From Trichaptum fuscoviolaceum (lineage: Eukaryota; Basidiomycota; Agaricomycetes; Hymenochaetales; Trichaptaceae), in contig CAJSYZ010000004.1 of the NCBI GenBank assembly GCA_910574455.1, positions 992,001-1,056,000 of the forward strand: DNA of 64,000 nucleotides. Direction: 5' to 3'. This document shows, in pieces, positions 47,961 to 60,500 of the stretch; positions within the stretch are counted from its first letter, which is position 1; each line of letters starts with the position of its first letter. The notes beneath the pieces are model-generated. The model did no database searches, had not been told where the DNA came from, and saw only the letters and a program-made list of their open reading frames with translations. A program made the translations under genes and the position numbers.

Positions 47961-48531
47961 CGACGTCAGTGAAGCTTATTTTATCACTCCGGGCTTATTG
48001 AACTCCCGCATAGTACTGGATAGCTACGTAACATTTGCTCTTTTTTTTTATAGAAAAAATCATCGGGCCACGTACATACAAGTACTTAGTAACTCAGGAA
48101 CTCCGGTTGAAAATTCGTCACCATTTTACTTAGTACTAATAAATAACTAGTAGGCACATTCACGGTGTGACTGCCTCAGGCTGTGTTCATTTGAGATTTC
48201 AAGTCGTGTTTAACCTCTTGAGTTCAAGTCTACATCATGATGAAGCGGCTGTTTACTATGTAGTCTAGTGTGCCAGCCAGTCTTATACTTTTTTGGAAGG
48301 TATATATGTGGGCAGCTTCACTAATTTTGTATTAAATTGCTCTGGCTAGTGGAATGTACTCAGTGGCTTGATATTTACCCGGCGGTACGTGAAACAATAT
48401 TTGTAATCATGTAGATCATCCCAAACTTGAATGAAGCCTTGCCGGAGAATCCAGAATTCCGCTCATTCCAAACATTCATATGACTGTTTTGCGCTTAATT
48501 TGAGCTGTCATGCAGTTATACTTAATCCACC

Positions 48532-51285
48532 ATGGTATCCGGCCAGGCTGAAGTCAACTCGCCAGCTTTAGGTGACTTCCGCCTCGTTGATTGCTCTCTG
48601 TTTCACGGTCCTGCGGTTGGCGAACATGTTCGGTTTCAAGAACGGATATTACAAGGAAAGCCCAGAGGAGGTTGGACGAAGGGTGGATGAGAAGAATGAT
48701 TTAGGCCCGGAGTTTGACGTCGTGATTGTCGGAGGAGGTGAGAGCAACATTCCCTACCACGCGCAGCACATCCTCTGAAGTTACATGCACCCTTAGGAAC
48801 CTCGGGTTGTGTCTTAGCTGCTCGGCTTTCAGAAGACCCTGCCATCAATGTCCTGCTACTTGAGGCAGGTGGAAGGTAAGAAATTGATCGCTTCGTTTTC
48901 GGTATCAATCGGCTCAAACCATCTACAGTGGCAAAGCTCTCCTTGAATCTGTCATTCCAGGAGCGTTCACATCTCTCTTTCACTCGAAACACGACTACGA
49001 CTTGTATACTGTTAAGCAACCAAATGCTGGAGGAAAGGAACGGTTCTGGCCTAGAGGTAATGTCCATGACTTTGCGAAGATATAACTTGTGTTAACTTTT
49101 TCCGTAGCTCGATTGCTTGGAGGATGTGAGTGGCCACCCAGATTACGAGAAGCTATCTGACGCTAGGTCCAAATCTACAGGCTCCTCAATAAATGCTATG
49201 ATGTGAGTGTAAAAACTTGTCTCTTTCTCTGCTAGCTCATATCTTTTTTTTAGGTTTCACTACGGAGCTCCGACCGACTACGATGAATGGGCTAAGAGTG
49301 GCCAAGAAGGGTCTGAGGGATGGGCATATAAAGACTTTAAGAAGTGCGTATATAACTGCATTGTCTTTCAAAGAACCAAACTCATTACTGTCTTAGATAC
49401 TTCTTAAAGTTCGAGAAGTTTGTGCCGAGCAAGCTATTCCCTGGTGTTGACGCTTCTCAGCGTGGTTCAGACGGTCCCGTTCAGGGTACTCAACGGTCGT
49501 TCACTCCTTCTATCCCGTTACTAAACATTCTTAATTCTTGCAGTCGGATACTTTGGTCATTTCTCGAACTTTGCCTCAAAATGGATTGAAGCTTGCGAGA
49601 ATGTGGGGGTTCCACACGCTCCAGATGTTAATACTTCGGCTGGCACGCTCGGTGCAACAAAGGTGCGCCTCATTAATGCCTATATCTTTCCAATCTTACC
49701 AAGTCAACCACCGGGCATGCTTTCGTTATCAATTCTGGATGCAGATTAGTATGCTCTGTTTGTCATCTGCCTTTTTGATGTTTTCTCAACATCCTCTTTA
49801 GTGACGTACATCGACAAATCCGGCCGCCGCGTGACTACGGAATCATCATACCTCACTCAGGACGTGCTTAATCGCCCAAACCTGACCGTAGCGACGGGGT
49901 GTCAAGCCACGAAGATTATCTTCGACACTGAGGATGGCAAGAAGCGTGCTGTCGGAGTTGAGTTCGCTCAAAGCAAGGATTCCCCTCGTTACCGAGTACG
50001 AGCGAAGAAGGAAGTTATACTCTCGTGAGTGTTCCGTCACTCCTAAGGTCAGTTTCACTAATACGCGCATCTTCCACTCCTTCAGAGCTGGAGCCATACA
50101 TAGTCCTCAGGCGAGTAGCACCTCAGGGTATTGAAAAGAGAAAGTCTGACTTGCCATCAGATTCTTATGCTGTCGGGGGTAGGACCTGCCGAGCACTTGA
50201 CGTCGAAGTCTATTCCGGTCATTCAGGATCTGCCAGGAGTCGGACAACATCTCATGGACCACCCGTCCGTGTTTGCACGCTTCCGCTCCAAGCGCGGCGA
50301 GTCGTTGAACTTCCTCAAGGGTACAAGTGTTTATGAGCTCTCGCGTACGGTCGTCGCCCTCGTACGATGGCTATTCACGGGTAAAGGTCCTATGACAACG
50401 AATGTTCGTATCAAATTAAATCCCGCAAATGATCATCCATACTGACAGGATTGTAGCTTGCGGAGGCGGCAGCATTCCTACGTAGCACAGACCCGAAGGT
50501 GTTCAGTCCGACCGAGTATGCAGACAATATCGAAGATGCGACATCAGGCGAAGGTGCTCCTGATTTGGAGATTCTATCGAGTCCTCTCGCCTGGGTCGAT
50601 CATGGTCATGGTGTTGTACCGGAAGGAGATCTCACAAGTATGGCCGCGGTGCTGCTCAGGTCCGTTTACCAATGACTGTAAATGTTTCTTTAATTCACAA
50701 AGTGTGAACTTCAGGCCGACAAGCTTGGGGACTCTGTCGCTCAACTCGTCAGATCCTTTCGATAAGCCTCTCATTGATCCGAAGTAAGCCTGAGAAATTA
50801 TTCCTCAAGCCCACGCGTATTGACGATTCTTGGCAGTTACCTGGCTACGAAGCATGACGTTGATGTTCTTGTCCGTGGTATGAAACTCTGCCTACGCCTG
50901 GCACGGACGGAGCCCGTCGAGTCTCTTCTCGACAAGTCGGAGACGGACCCGGCTCTGGATCACGCCCTGCTCGACTCTGGTGATGCGAACATAGAGCAGG
51001 AAGTTCGAAAGCGCGTTGAAACGTTGTACCACCCCACATCTACGGCGCGGATGGCTCCTCTTGAAGATGGAGGCGTTGTGGATGCGTATCTCCGAGTCTA
51101 TGGTGTCGATGCTCTAAGAGTAGTAGATGCCTCAATCTTCCCGACCATCATAGCCGGCCACACAGTACGTTTCTCCAAACATCATCATCGCGAATACCAT
51201 CTTATGAGACTCTTCATAGGCCGCACCTTCAATAGCTGTCGCAGAGAAAGCTGCGGACATCATCAAGAAGCAGATCAAAGGATAA
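48532..51285 (+). CDS. GMC family FAD-dependent oxidoreductase, paralogue 2 (start region disturbed)
   Basis: Tandem copy of the gene at 42.8 kb with the same introns, Rossmann motif, GMC signatures and catalytic His blocks. Stop TAA at 51,283-51,285. Oddity: relative to paralogue 1, two bases are missing between the CCATGG at 48,531-48,535 and the codons for the hydrophobic segment, so ATG 48,532 is out of frame. The first in-frame ATG is about 48,627 (MFGFKNG), which would drop the N-terminal hydrophobic stretch and give a cytosolic form. The rest is open. The central exons, and even some introns, are almost identical to paralogue 1, while other introns differ strongly. Confidence 0.88.
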
Positions 51286-52018
51286 ATCTGACTGATTTGC
51301 TTCAAGCGTTATACATATATTGTTTATGTTTTGTTGTTTAAAGGACGTTTTTATATCAATTTCATCATGAATTGATTGCCAGGAATGTTCCATTGCGAAG
51401 ATCGTCAGTTCTTCATCAATCAGTGTTAACGATGAAAGCCTTTCGCGCATAATACCATAGCAAATTATCTGTACTGTATATGATATCCAGCCTCGAGAGT
51501 TTGGCATGCTGAGTGTCGGATGATTCGTGAATGGTGAACAGGACTCGCCCGTCTGGCAATCCTAAAATGTATGAAATGTATATGCACTTAGTATGGAACT
51601 ATCAAGATGGAGAAAGAGAGAAGGTGCGGGGGATGAATAAAAGCTCGTCAATCCGTGTGCTAGATATCAAAACAACAGCCCATCGGTAGTCTGCAACTCT
51701 AACGTGTGTCAACTTTCGGAGGCATAGTATCTTGTCGAGCACGTAGTAAATAGAAGTGGGAGAAGCTCTTACAGCCAGTCCATATAATGGGTCCCTCAAC
51801 TTCATCCTGGACCCTGAGCTCGGCCTCTTCTGACTCGGAAACGTGCGAGGGTTATTTTCGTTTCCTGCGACTTACTGTACTAGTCTGGCTGAAGCATAGG
51901 GTTCGAACTTCTAAGTCCGTCGGAAACTCTCTATTGTTATGGTCCAAGAATCTCTATCTGGTTTCTAAAAACTGGCCTTTGGCAGTCTGAGGTTGCCACT
52001 GAGACCAGTAGGAAGAAA
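51286..52018. other. Intergenic region downstream of GMC paralogue 2
   Basis: No gene recognised. Bases about 51,650-51,790 repeat, in degraded form, the sequence that lies downstream of paralogue 1 (about 45,890-46,075), so the duplication extended past the GMC stop codon. Confidence 0.55.
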
Positions 52019-53634
52019 ATGACCATTCCGTCAGACAGAGAGAACGAGCAGGCTGCATTCCTTCTGCTACAGGAAAGGTCCCGGGAGCTTCGAAGGAGAA
52101 GGTGCGTCTCCGCTTTTTGTCATACAAGTCAATTTATTGAGCATTCAAAATTATTAGTGTTCCACCAAGCGCTGATCAGCCTGAACAAGATGTTTCGGAG
52201 GTTTTCCGTGAGCTCGAGCATCTTCGACGTCTTCGCGATGGCCTAAGCGAAATATCATCTGCTGTTGAGCTCAAACTCTCGCAGATCCGGGAGCAGGAAC
52301 GAGCGCGCATCCTCGGCAAAGGACTGTCTCAACTTCCGGACGAATTATTCTCAATGATCCTCGAGACTGGCTATCGCTCATTCTGCGAAGAGCCGAGCGC
52401 TAGTGACTTTTCTATCACCGTATCACATGTCTCTCGTCGCTTTCGGACCATTTCCCTCAATACGCCTATTCTGTGGTCCACGCTCTCGAACTCACAAACG
52501 ATCGCCGAGATCAATGCATTCATACCAAGATCCAAAGCGGTTGGCCTGACCATAGTCATAAATGGGGACTGGGAGCACAAACGTCACAATTGGCTGTCCC
52601 GGCCTATCATCGAGGAGTTCATAAATGTCGTTATCCCATTGGCGCCACGCTGGGTCGAATTTAGATCAAACCGGGAGTATACATATGAGGGGGAGCTGCC
52701 CGATCTCTGGGCGATAGCAAGTCACACCAGAGAGTTTCCCTGGCTGAAGCGGTTGATGGTAGATGCAGGCCCCGTTACTACTGATGTGGACCCAGACGAT
52801 CCTCCGAAACCCGAAAGCGATTTCTTCTCGACCTGGAACATGCCACAGCTCATGCTCTTCCGTGGTGTTGACATTATACCCTCGCGCTTGACGCCCATCT
52901 CTTGCCACCACCTAACCCACTGCCACCTCAATCTCGAAGCCAACGAACCGTATGACTGGGACTTCGCTGCCCTTCTCAGAACGCTTGAAGGGTTTCCTTG
53001 CTTAGAGAACCTCATTCTCGTATTTGAGAGAGTCGGATCGCAAGATGTCCCGCTGGAGCTTCCATCGACTACCTTAGGCTCTCTTCAGGAGCTCAACATT
53101 GTCGTTTCCTGCTCGAGCCGTAGGGCTGTGGTCCGATCGCTCATTCATTCCTTTCGCCTTCCTCACCTCGACACATTGAGCTACCGCCTAATGTTCAAAA
53201 AAGCGAATATTGTATCGTTTGTACGGAGCATATTCCCGCCTAGTCGCAATTGTCCCCAGCTCAAAAGTGTCACCATCACTGGCGAGGCAAAGCATGCCGA
53301 AAGGTCCGCATTCGAAACAATATTTCAATCTTTCCCTCATATTCATTGTCTCCGCGTCGCCGTTCCGACCTTCGCAAGTAACTACACTTATTCAAATGAT
53401 CCGCCCATCGTCCCGCCTCTACGTATACTCATTCTAGAGGACTGCAACCTACTCAGTGCTCAGGCGTTCGAGAGAATAATGGACGCACTGTACGAAAGTT
53501 CAACTTGGGAGGAACTCAAGAAAGTTGAAGTCGTATCCTGTCTTTATCTTTCGGCAGCAATACTGCCGAGTCAAGTAAGACCATTTCTTGGAGACAAAAT
53601 CATATTTCGAACTAGAACTAAACATCGACTGTAA
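52019..53634 (+). CDS. F-box protein with leucine-rich C-terminal region
   Basis: ATG 52,019 opens a short first exon (MTIPSDRENEQAAF...). An intron of about 56 nt (about 52,102-52,157; GTGCGT...TTATTAG) precedes a single long exon ending at TAA 53,632-53,634, for about 519 codons in total. A charged helix (HLRRLRDGLSEI...ERARILG) leads into an F-box-like motif, LSQLPDELFSMILE, followed by the VCRRFR-type helix (VSHVSRRFRTISLNTPILW). The remainder has irregular leucine-rich spacing (LTHCHLNLEAN, LENLILVFERV, LRILILEDCNLLS). Agaricomycetes carry very large, fast-evolving families of such F-box/LRR proteins, which recruit substrates to SCF ubiquitin ligases. The target is unknown. The frame is intact. 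Confidence 0.85.
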
Positions 53635-54042
53635 TCTGAATACTATTTTATGTAGCGAAGCTTCAATCGAATCAGTCAACTCCAACTCAACGGTCATCAC
53701 AATGTCCATTTCCCTTACTCTCATTATAGGACAACGAAAGGCACCAGCAAGACCTACTTCAGAAGTTGCTGCCGCATAACTAATCGCAATCATAAAATAC
53801 CTTTATCTAAGTAGACCGGAAGGGGAAAATGTCGGAGGTGGTAGCTCCGTAGCAGCTAGTCATTGATTGTCTAAGTCGTGTAGTATGTGATAGCTACTGA
53901 AATAATAATACATAACTTGATGGTATGATCATGATGATTGCTACAATTTAACCGTCTAGTATGGCCATGAGTGGGGATTGAATATTGATATAGAAACCGG
54001 AGTTGAGATTGTCAACCCAATGTAGAAGGTAAGAAAATTAGG
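53635..54042. other. Intergenic region between F-box and Hsp78 genes
   Basis: About 400 bp between convergent genes (plus-strand F-box, minus-strand Hsp78). Probably both 3' untranslated regions. AT-rich, with no recognisable element. Confidence 0.5.
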
Positions 54043-57000
54043 TCACTCATCGCTGGTAACGAGCGACGCCGAGTTCGATGCTCCAAGCTCCGGGTCAACA
54101 GGATGGTTGTCTTTTATATTCAAGCTTTTGCCATCCTCACTAACCCGAACTTCCACAACATCGCCATTTCTGCCGTTGATTTCAGTAAAACAATTTGCTC
54201 GGAAATACGGAAGGTACTCACCGAATCGTTCCATTCAAGAGTCTCTGTGCAAGCGGGAACAATACTTCTGTGCGAACCACCCTAGCGATCGCGCGAGCAC
54301 CGTATACCTCAGAGTAGCCCGCACTTGCCAACCACTCACGGGCCGGTTGATCGACGTCAAGCGTTATTCGTCGGTCACGCACGCGTTCCGAGATGTCGTT
54401 GAGGCGCAATGAAACGACCTTGAGGATCGACTCTCGTGAAAGTTTATTGAAGACCATGATTGAGTCCAACCTGTTCAGCAATTCGGGAGGGAAGTACTCT
54501 GATGTTCGCTGCAAGACAAGATCCCGGGCTTCAGGTGTCACTACGCCGTCGTTTGTCGTGGACGTTGAGTGCGCCAGAAGGTCGCTGCCGAGATTGCTTG
54601 TCAGACAGATGATGGTGTTCTGTGTTTTGAGAAGTAAATCAAAAGTCAAAGGTAGATGTATCGGATTGCTAACCTTGAAATCAACCTTCCTGCCCTGGCT
54701 GTCAGTGACGCTCCCTTCGTCCAAGATTTGCAGCAGTATCATTGCGACATCCTTAAGGGCGATCAGAAAGCAGACGGTGAGTCGAGAGAATGGATACTTA
54801 CCTTGTGTGCCTTCTCCAGCTCGTCAAGAAGAATAACAGCTGCATTGGAGAACGTAAACACTTGTGCCAACTGCGAAAGAAGACATATACTACGCACCAT
54901 ACGGTTTTCGACGAACAGCCTCGGTCAACTGACCGCCCTCTTCAAATCCGACGTAGCCAGGAGCAGCGCCAATCAGGCGGGAGATGGTGTGCCGATCATG
55001 ATACTGAATAGAAATTCTTTCAGAAAACGTGTCGAGGGCAAGTCGAATCCTGGCTAGATACATACCTCCGACATGTTGATGTTAATCCTGCATCAAAAGT
55101 TGGTAAACATTAGCCGAAAGATTGTTTACGATATCACTTACAACCCTCGTTGCTCGTCATTAAAAAGGAAGCCAGCGAGTGCTTTGCACAACTCTGTCTG
55201 AGTCATAGATCAGCCACAAATCTCAGGATGACAAGAAATTGTTACACACCTTTCCGACACCCGTGGGCCCAAGGAATAGGAAGGAAGCAACAGGACGGTT
55301 TGGAGCCTGAAGACCAGCACGGGAGATGCGCACAGCGTCACTAATCGCTTTCACCACATGGTCCTGCCCGACGACGCGTTGACGAATAGTGTCCTCCATC
55401 TACAAAGGGTTAAAAGGTAAGTCCAAGAGTAAATAAGTCGTGTCCGATCAACATACATGTACGAGCTTCTCCCGTTCTCCTTTCATCAGATTTTGAACAG
55501 GAATGCCGGTTGACTTCGCTACGACGCGAGCGATGTCATTTGATGTAACGCGGTCGTGAAGCATTGCAATGGGTGAGTTGCCTTCTTCTGTACTTTCGTT
55601 TTCTTTCGGAAGCTGCTTTTGTAGCTCGGGGATCGTGGAAAATCGGAGACGACTAGCGAGCTCATATTGGCCCTCTCGCTGTGCTACTTCAAGCTCGTAC
55701 TTGGCAGATTCCAGCCGCTGCTTGATATCCTTAATACGTTCAATCCTCGTACGTTCTGTATGATTTATCAGATATCTTTCACGAACCAAATCAGTTTGAA
55801 CACGTACCGGCTTGCCATATACCTGTAAGTTCAGATGCCTGCTTTCTCTTCTCCTTCAGATCCGCCTCAACTTTTGTTCGCCTTTCTTCTGAGAATACGT
55901 CGGACTCGTTCTTCAAGCTTTCTAATTCGATCTGTAGGGTCATGATCTCCCGATCCAACTTCTCGAGCTCATCCGGCTTCGACTCTTGCGCCAGACGAAG
56001 TGCAGATGCTGCTTCGTCGACAAGATCGATGGCTTTATCTGGGAGGAAGCGGTCCGAAATATATCGTGCCCCATACACTGCAGCCGTGACAAGTGCCGCA
56101 TCGGAGATCTCAACACCATGGTGTACTTCATACCGAGGCTTAATTCCACGAAGAATAGAGATCGTCGATTCAACAGTAGGCTCATCAATCGACACAGGCT
56201 GAAACCGTCTCTCGAGAGCTGCGTCTTTACCAATCGTTTTTCGATATTCATCCGCTGCACAAATATTAGTTACTTTCAAGCATACAGAGGAAGTGCTTAC
56301 GTGTCGTTGCTCCAACTAGTTGTAAGCCTCTTGCCAGGGCAGGCTTTATCATCTGTCCCGCATCAATGCTGCCCTCCGCCTTTCCGAGATTGAAGAGAGT
56401 ATGCAGCTCGTCTATGAAGCAAATGACATTCCCACCCTATTGCAATCATCAGACGTGCGAGAGTGTGAATGGGAATTATCTCGCTCACCTCGTCCTCTAT
56501 ATCCCGAAGAAGCGCTTTGAATTTCTCTTCAAATGCTCCGCGGATGCCAGAACCCGCCATGATCGCCGAGAGGTCCAGCGCTAACACTCGTTTCCCGTGA
56601 AGCGACTAAAGCCATGTTAGACAGAAGCAAGGCAAGTGATGGGACTTACCTCAGGAACTTCTTTAGCCACTATTCGACTAGCAAGTCCCTCAAGGATTGC
56701 CGTTTTCCCCACACCAGGAGGACCAATAAGCTTGCAGCGAGATATCAGAAGTATTACAGGAACTAAGAAACATCTAGCTTACAACTGGATTCGATTTCGT
56801 TCTCCTTGAAAGGACTAAGGTACCTCCATGAGAACAGGCTTGCATCAGAGGCAGGAAAGTTGAACGTACTTTGAATTGTCCGTCTGATTTCTGTGGACGT
56901 GCATAACGAAAGTCAGCATTACTCGTTTCTCATGCATTTCTAGCCTACCTTCATCTCTTCCTATGACAGGATCGAGCTTTCCTTCCTTTGCTAGTTCTGT

Positions 57001-57303
57001 TAAATCGGTGCTCTGTGATAGCCAGCATTAGCGACGGTGCGTACAAAAAGTAATGAGACTCACGAATTCTTTCAACGCTTCTCCCTTCTGATGCTGTGGC
57101 TTCAGGCTGAGCCCTGGAAATCCACCCGGAAATCCCCCACCTCCTCCTCCTTGTGCATATCTACGAATCTGATGGGTGTGAGGCAGACCGCTGTATCGAC
57201 CTAGGACTTGCAGCCTCCGACATGACGCACTAGCAGAGATCCTCGGGATAGAAGAAAGTGGCTTTCGAAATGTGATGTTTCGGATTCGTTGTATGGGCAA
57301 CAT
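54043..57303 (-). CDS. HSP78: Mitochondrial Hsp78 (ClpB-type AAA+ disaggregase)
   Basis: ATG at 57,303, stop at 54,043. The N-terminus is a likely mitochondrial presequence rich in Arg/Ser ([15 protein letters not shown]) with a Gly-rich linker ([12 protein letters not shown]) and no ClpB N-domain, as in Hsp78. NBD1 has [12 protein letters not shown] (Walker A), [12 protein letters not shown] (Walker B) and VGATT. The middle coiled-coil domain contains [18 protein letters not shown] and [21 protein letters not shown]2 has [56 protein letters not shown] and LLNRLD. The end, [13 protein letters not shown], is the sensor-2 region. It works with mitochondrial Hsp70 to resolve aggregated matrix proteins. 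A dozen or more short introns are present and all motifs are intact. Confidence 0.95.
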
Positions 57304-57559
57304 AAATCGGGTATGAGATGTTCACAGAGGCACGCTAGAGTCAGTCACGGCGATAGTTTTTAGGCAAAGTTTGGAACATGGAGGCTTATGAACAGAAATC
57401 TCAAAGCGAAAGACGCGCCGAGAAAATTCTCGAGAATGTTATGAGAGAAAGATTAGATAAGATAAGACTTCATAGCTTGACGATAAGATAAGACAAGTCT
57501 TTGTTATACATATATATGGACTACACAATCTATGTCGACTTACTTACAACACTGAGTAA
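57304..57559. promoter_or_regulatory. Hsp78 upstream / PKS downstream spacer with GATAAG repeats
   Basis: 256 bp separating the Hsp78 start from the PKS stop (both minus strand). It contains GATAAGATAAGAC twice (about 57,457-57,470 and 57,482-57,494), that is, four GATAAG-type sites. These are potential GATA-factor sites in the Hsp78 promoter. Function is inferred. Confidence 0.4.
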
Positions 57560-60500
57560 CTATCCAAGCCGTGCAAATGACCAGTCCTTCTCCAAGCTGT
57601 TGATGAGTTTACGGTCCTCCATCATCTCAAAGTGGCTGCCTTCAGTTGTTGTGACATCAAACTCATCCAAACAATAAGCAGCACCCAAGGTTTCCCACTC
57701 CTTGGCGGAGTCGGTAATACACTTTGAAATACCTTTACTTGCGAGGTACAAGGAGACTGGGGCTCTTACTTGACGCACCCAGTCTCGGATAGCCTCCGGG
57801 ATGGAATCGATCTCTCCGCCCGCGAGATCCAGTACGAACTTTGCGGTCATTGCCGTGATTGTCTCGGACGTAGTGAAGTATGATTTGATGTACGGTGTGA
57901 CTTCCCCTCCGTCCAGAGCTGCACCCAGTTCGTCCGCAATTCTACGGCGGGCAGGGTTCTTGTCTCTGCGATACAAATCACAGATAGATGTGATAACCTG
58001 CGCGACTAGTATTTGGCTAGGCGATCCGCGGTGGACAGTTTCCTCGTCGATTTGAAATATTGAAGAATAAAACAGCGTCGGGAAATGGTCAATCATGGCC
58101 AGCTGCTGGACATCGTCACCGTTGCTCTCCAAGATATGCACCAGTTCATACGTGATCATGCTGGAGCCCGAATATCCCCCGATCCGGTAAGGCCCGCTGG
58201 GCCTCGCCTTCTTTATTTCCTCGAAGTAGAACTTTGCAAGCTCGGGAATTGACTGGGTGGGCGCATCGGAGGTCAACTGAATTGCCCAGAGAGGCGTGAT
58301 GAAAAGGTCTTGGAGGGGTTTGAAAGCCACAATGTTTCCCGACGCCCCGTGGACCAGGATCAGAGGGATACCTTCACCTTCCCGAAGCTTGACAATCGTT
58401 TCGCCTGCCTTGTTCAGTTCTGACCAGCTGAACGTATCGCCCTGACTCGCTTCTGTGACCAACGTTGCCTGTTCTGAATGTTCATCAGCTCGCGTAAGTA
58501 TGTCGTCGAAGGACACGTCGGCTAGTAGCTGCAGTTGAGTGATAGGGAGGAAAGGCTGGAGATCGAAGGATAGTTGGGCGGCTGTCAAGGAGTCTAATCC
58601 GTAAGAGGACAGAGGCACAGAGGGGAAGAAGTCCTCTGGATCAACTTCAACGTATTTCATGACTATGCTACGAAGTAGAGCTGGTCTATCTTGAGTTTCC
58701 GACCGTGCTAGCTCTCCCATGTCTTCGGGTACGAGATGGTCGTATAAAGATGATCTGCCTATGTGTTTTCGGACAACAGTCCAGTCAATATCCGGAACAT
58801 ACAGCCAGAAGGGACCGTCCCTAAGCTTCAAGAAAGCATCTTCGAGGTACTCGCAGAGATCTAGAGTAAAGCATGATAGTTAGTTATCGGGCCGATGAGA
58901 AGGTCAACTTCATTTCTCACCTTCCGACGATATTCCCCATGGTTTAAGATGCGACAAGTTACCCGCCTTCTCTACGATTGTACTATCCAATACGAGAGGA
59001 ACGATGATGGAGAACGCGTTAGGGAAGACTCGAGTCATCTCATCTAAAGCAGTATTTGCTCTGCGTGGAATTAGAAAAGAAAGACGGTGCTAAATTGAGT
59101 GTGACATACGCTGCATAATTCGTCTGGCCTGAGTTTCCGAACGTCGAGACGGATGAAAATGCAACGAGGAAATCGAGCTTCGATATGTCGATAGTGTCCT
59201 TAACAGCCAAAAAGGCATCCGTTTTCGGGGGAAACGGAACCGCAAAGCTCTCTGCCGTCTGGGAAAAGAAAGATCTATCGGAGACAAGTCCGGCCAAGAG
59301 CATGCAACCTCCTATTGGATGATCAATGCATTTCAATAAAGACCTTAGGCTTTCCGTAGATGCAACGTCACATTGCTCCACAAGAAGGGAAATATCCGGT
59401 AGGCCGTTCATATACGACAAGATGCGCCTTGTTGACATATCATGGAGCGCTCTGGATCGCTTCCCGCTCCTCGAGGTAAGGAGTATACGACGAGCGCCGC
59501 GCTTTAGGCAAGGTTCAGCAGGCAGTTGAGATAGAGTGATTGATAGTTGATAGTTCGACACACCTCGTACATCCAGAGAGCTATTCGAACGCCCAGTGAA
59601 CCGATTCCGCCAAGAAGTAGGTAAATCTTGTCTTCGTCAAAGCGCAGCGTCGGTGTCTTAATGTCCAATTGCTTAGACGCCAAAGATTCGACCATTCGGG
59701 GTGCAAATAGATTTCCATCATCATCCAACTCAACCTCGTCCTCCGATGGAACTCTCTCGTGAATTAAATGCAGAGCGGAAACACGGCAATCCGCGGAGAA
59801 ATCTGCGGGGAAAAGAACCAATCGGATTTTCCACGTAGGGATTTCGCGACGAAGGGATCTTGTGAGGCCGCGGGCAGCGGCGCCGTTGACATCATTCTCA
59901 GATAGAAACCAGACATCCAGATTCTGGTACCGGTTCAGAGAAAGAAGTTTGGCCTTTATCTGCATCTCCTCACCGCGAACATAGTGTACGATAGTGGTCG
60001 AAGGAGCTGGAAAAGGAACAAGACTGAGGCTCTTGGGGATCGCTTGGACGGATAGCTTCTCGTTCTTGATGTCGTAGCGATGTTCAATCGATGCTTTTTT
60101 GATGGCCCTGTGTTTAGAGACAGACATCCCAGATAAGTCGCAAAGAGATGTTCCATTCTCATCTGCGATGGTGAAGTCGAAGGAAATTCCGTCTGAAAGG
60201 TTACGTCAGCCTAATCTCAACAAATGCATGCAACAAGCAACTTCAAACATTACCAGGTCTCCAAGCCTTGAAGCGAACATGAACAAAGAGCTCCTCCGGC
60301 ATCCCCTTGCTAAAGAAGCTGTCATGCAGGATCACAGAATCGACTCCTGATGGGAGGTAATATTCATGGTCGTTCGTGTTCCCAGTGAACATTCTGTGGA
60401 CACCTAGATGAAGGCATGCATCGAGTATTGCTGGATGAATGATATATTTGCTCGCACTGGTGGCATAACTGTAAGTACATGACGTACATGCTAAGTTATA

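Larger units (their letters stand above)
45558..48531. other. Intergenic region between the GMC paralogues, with gene relics
   Basis: 3 kb without an intact gene. Bases about 45,890-46,075 resemble about 51,650-51,790 downstream of the second GMC gene. On the minus strand the first copy reads as a hydrophobic segment (IVWLYALLLTFIYYVLAKM) followed by a short hydrophilic tail and stop, perhaps the 3' end of a lost membrane-protein gene. Relics of Hsp78 and of a helicase are listed separately. A homopolymer run of T lies near 47,374-47,384. Nothing else is recognisable. Confidence 0.6.
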
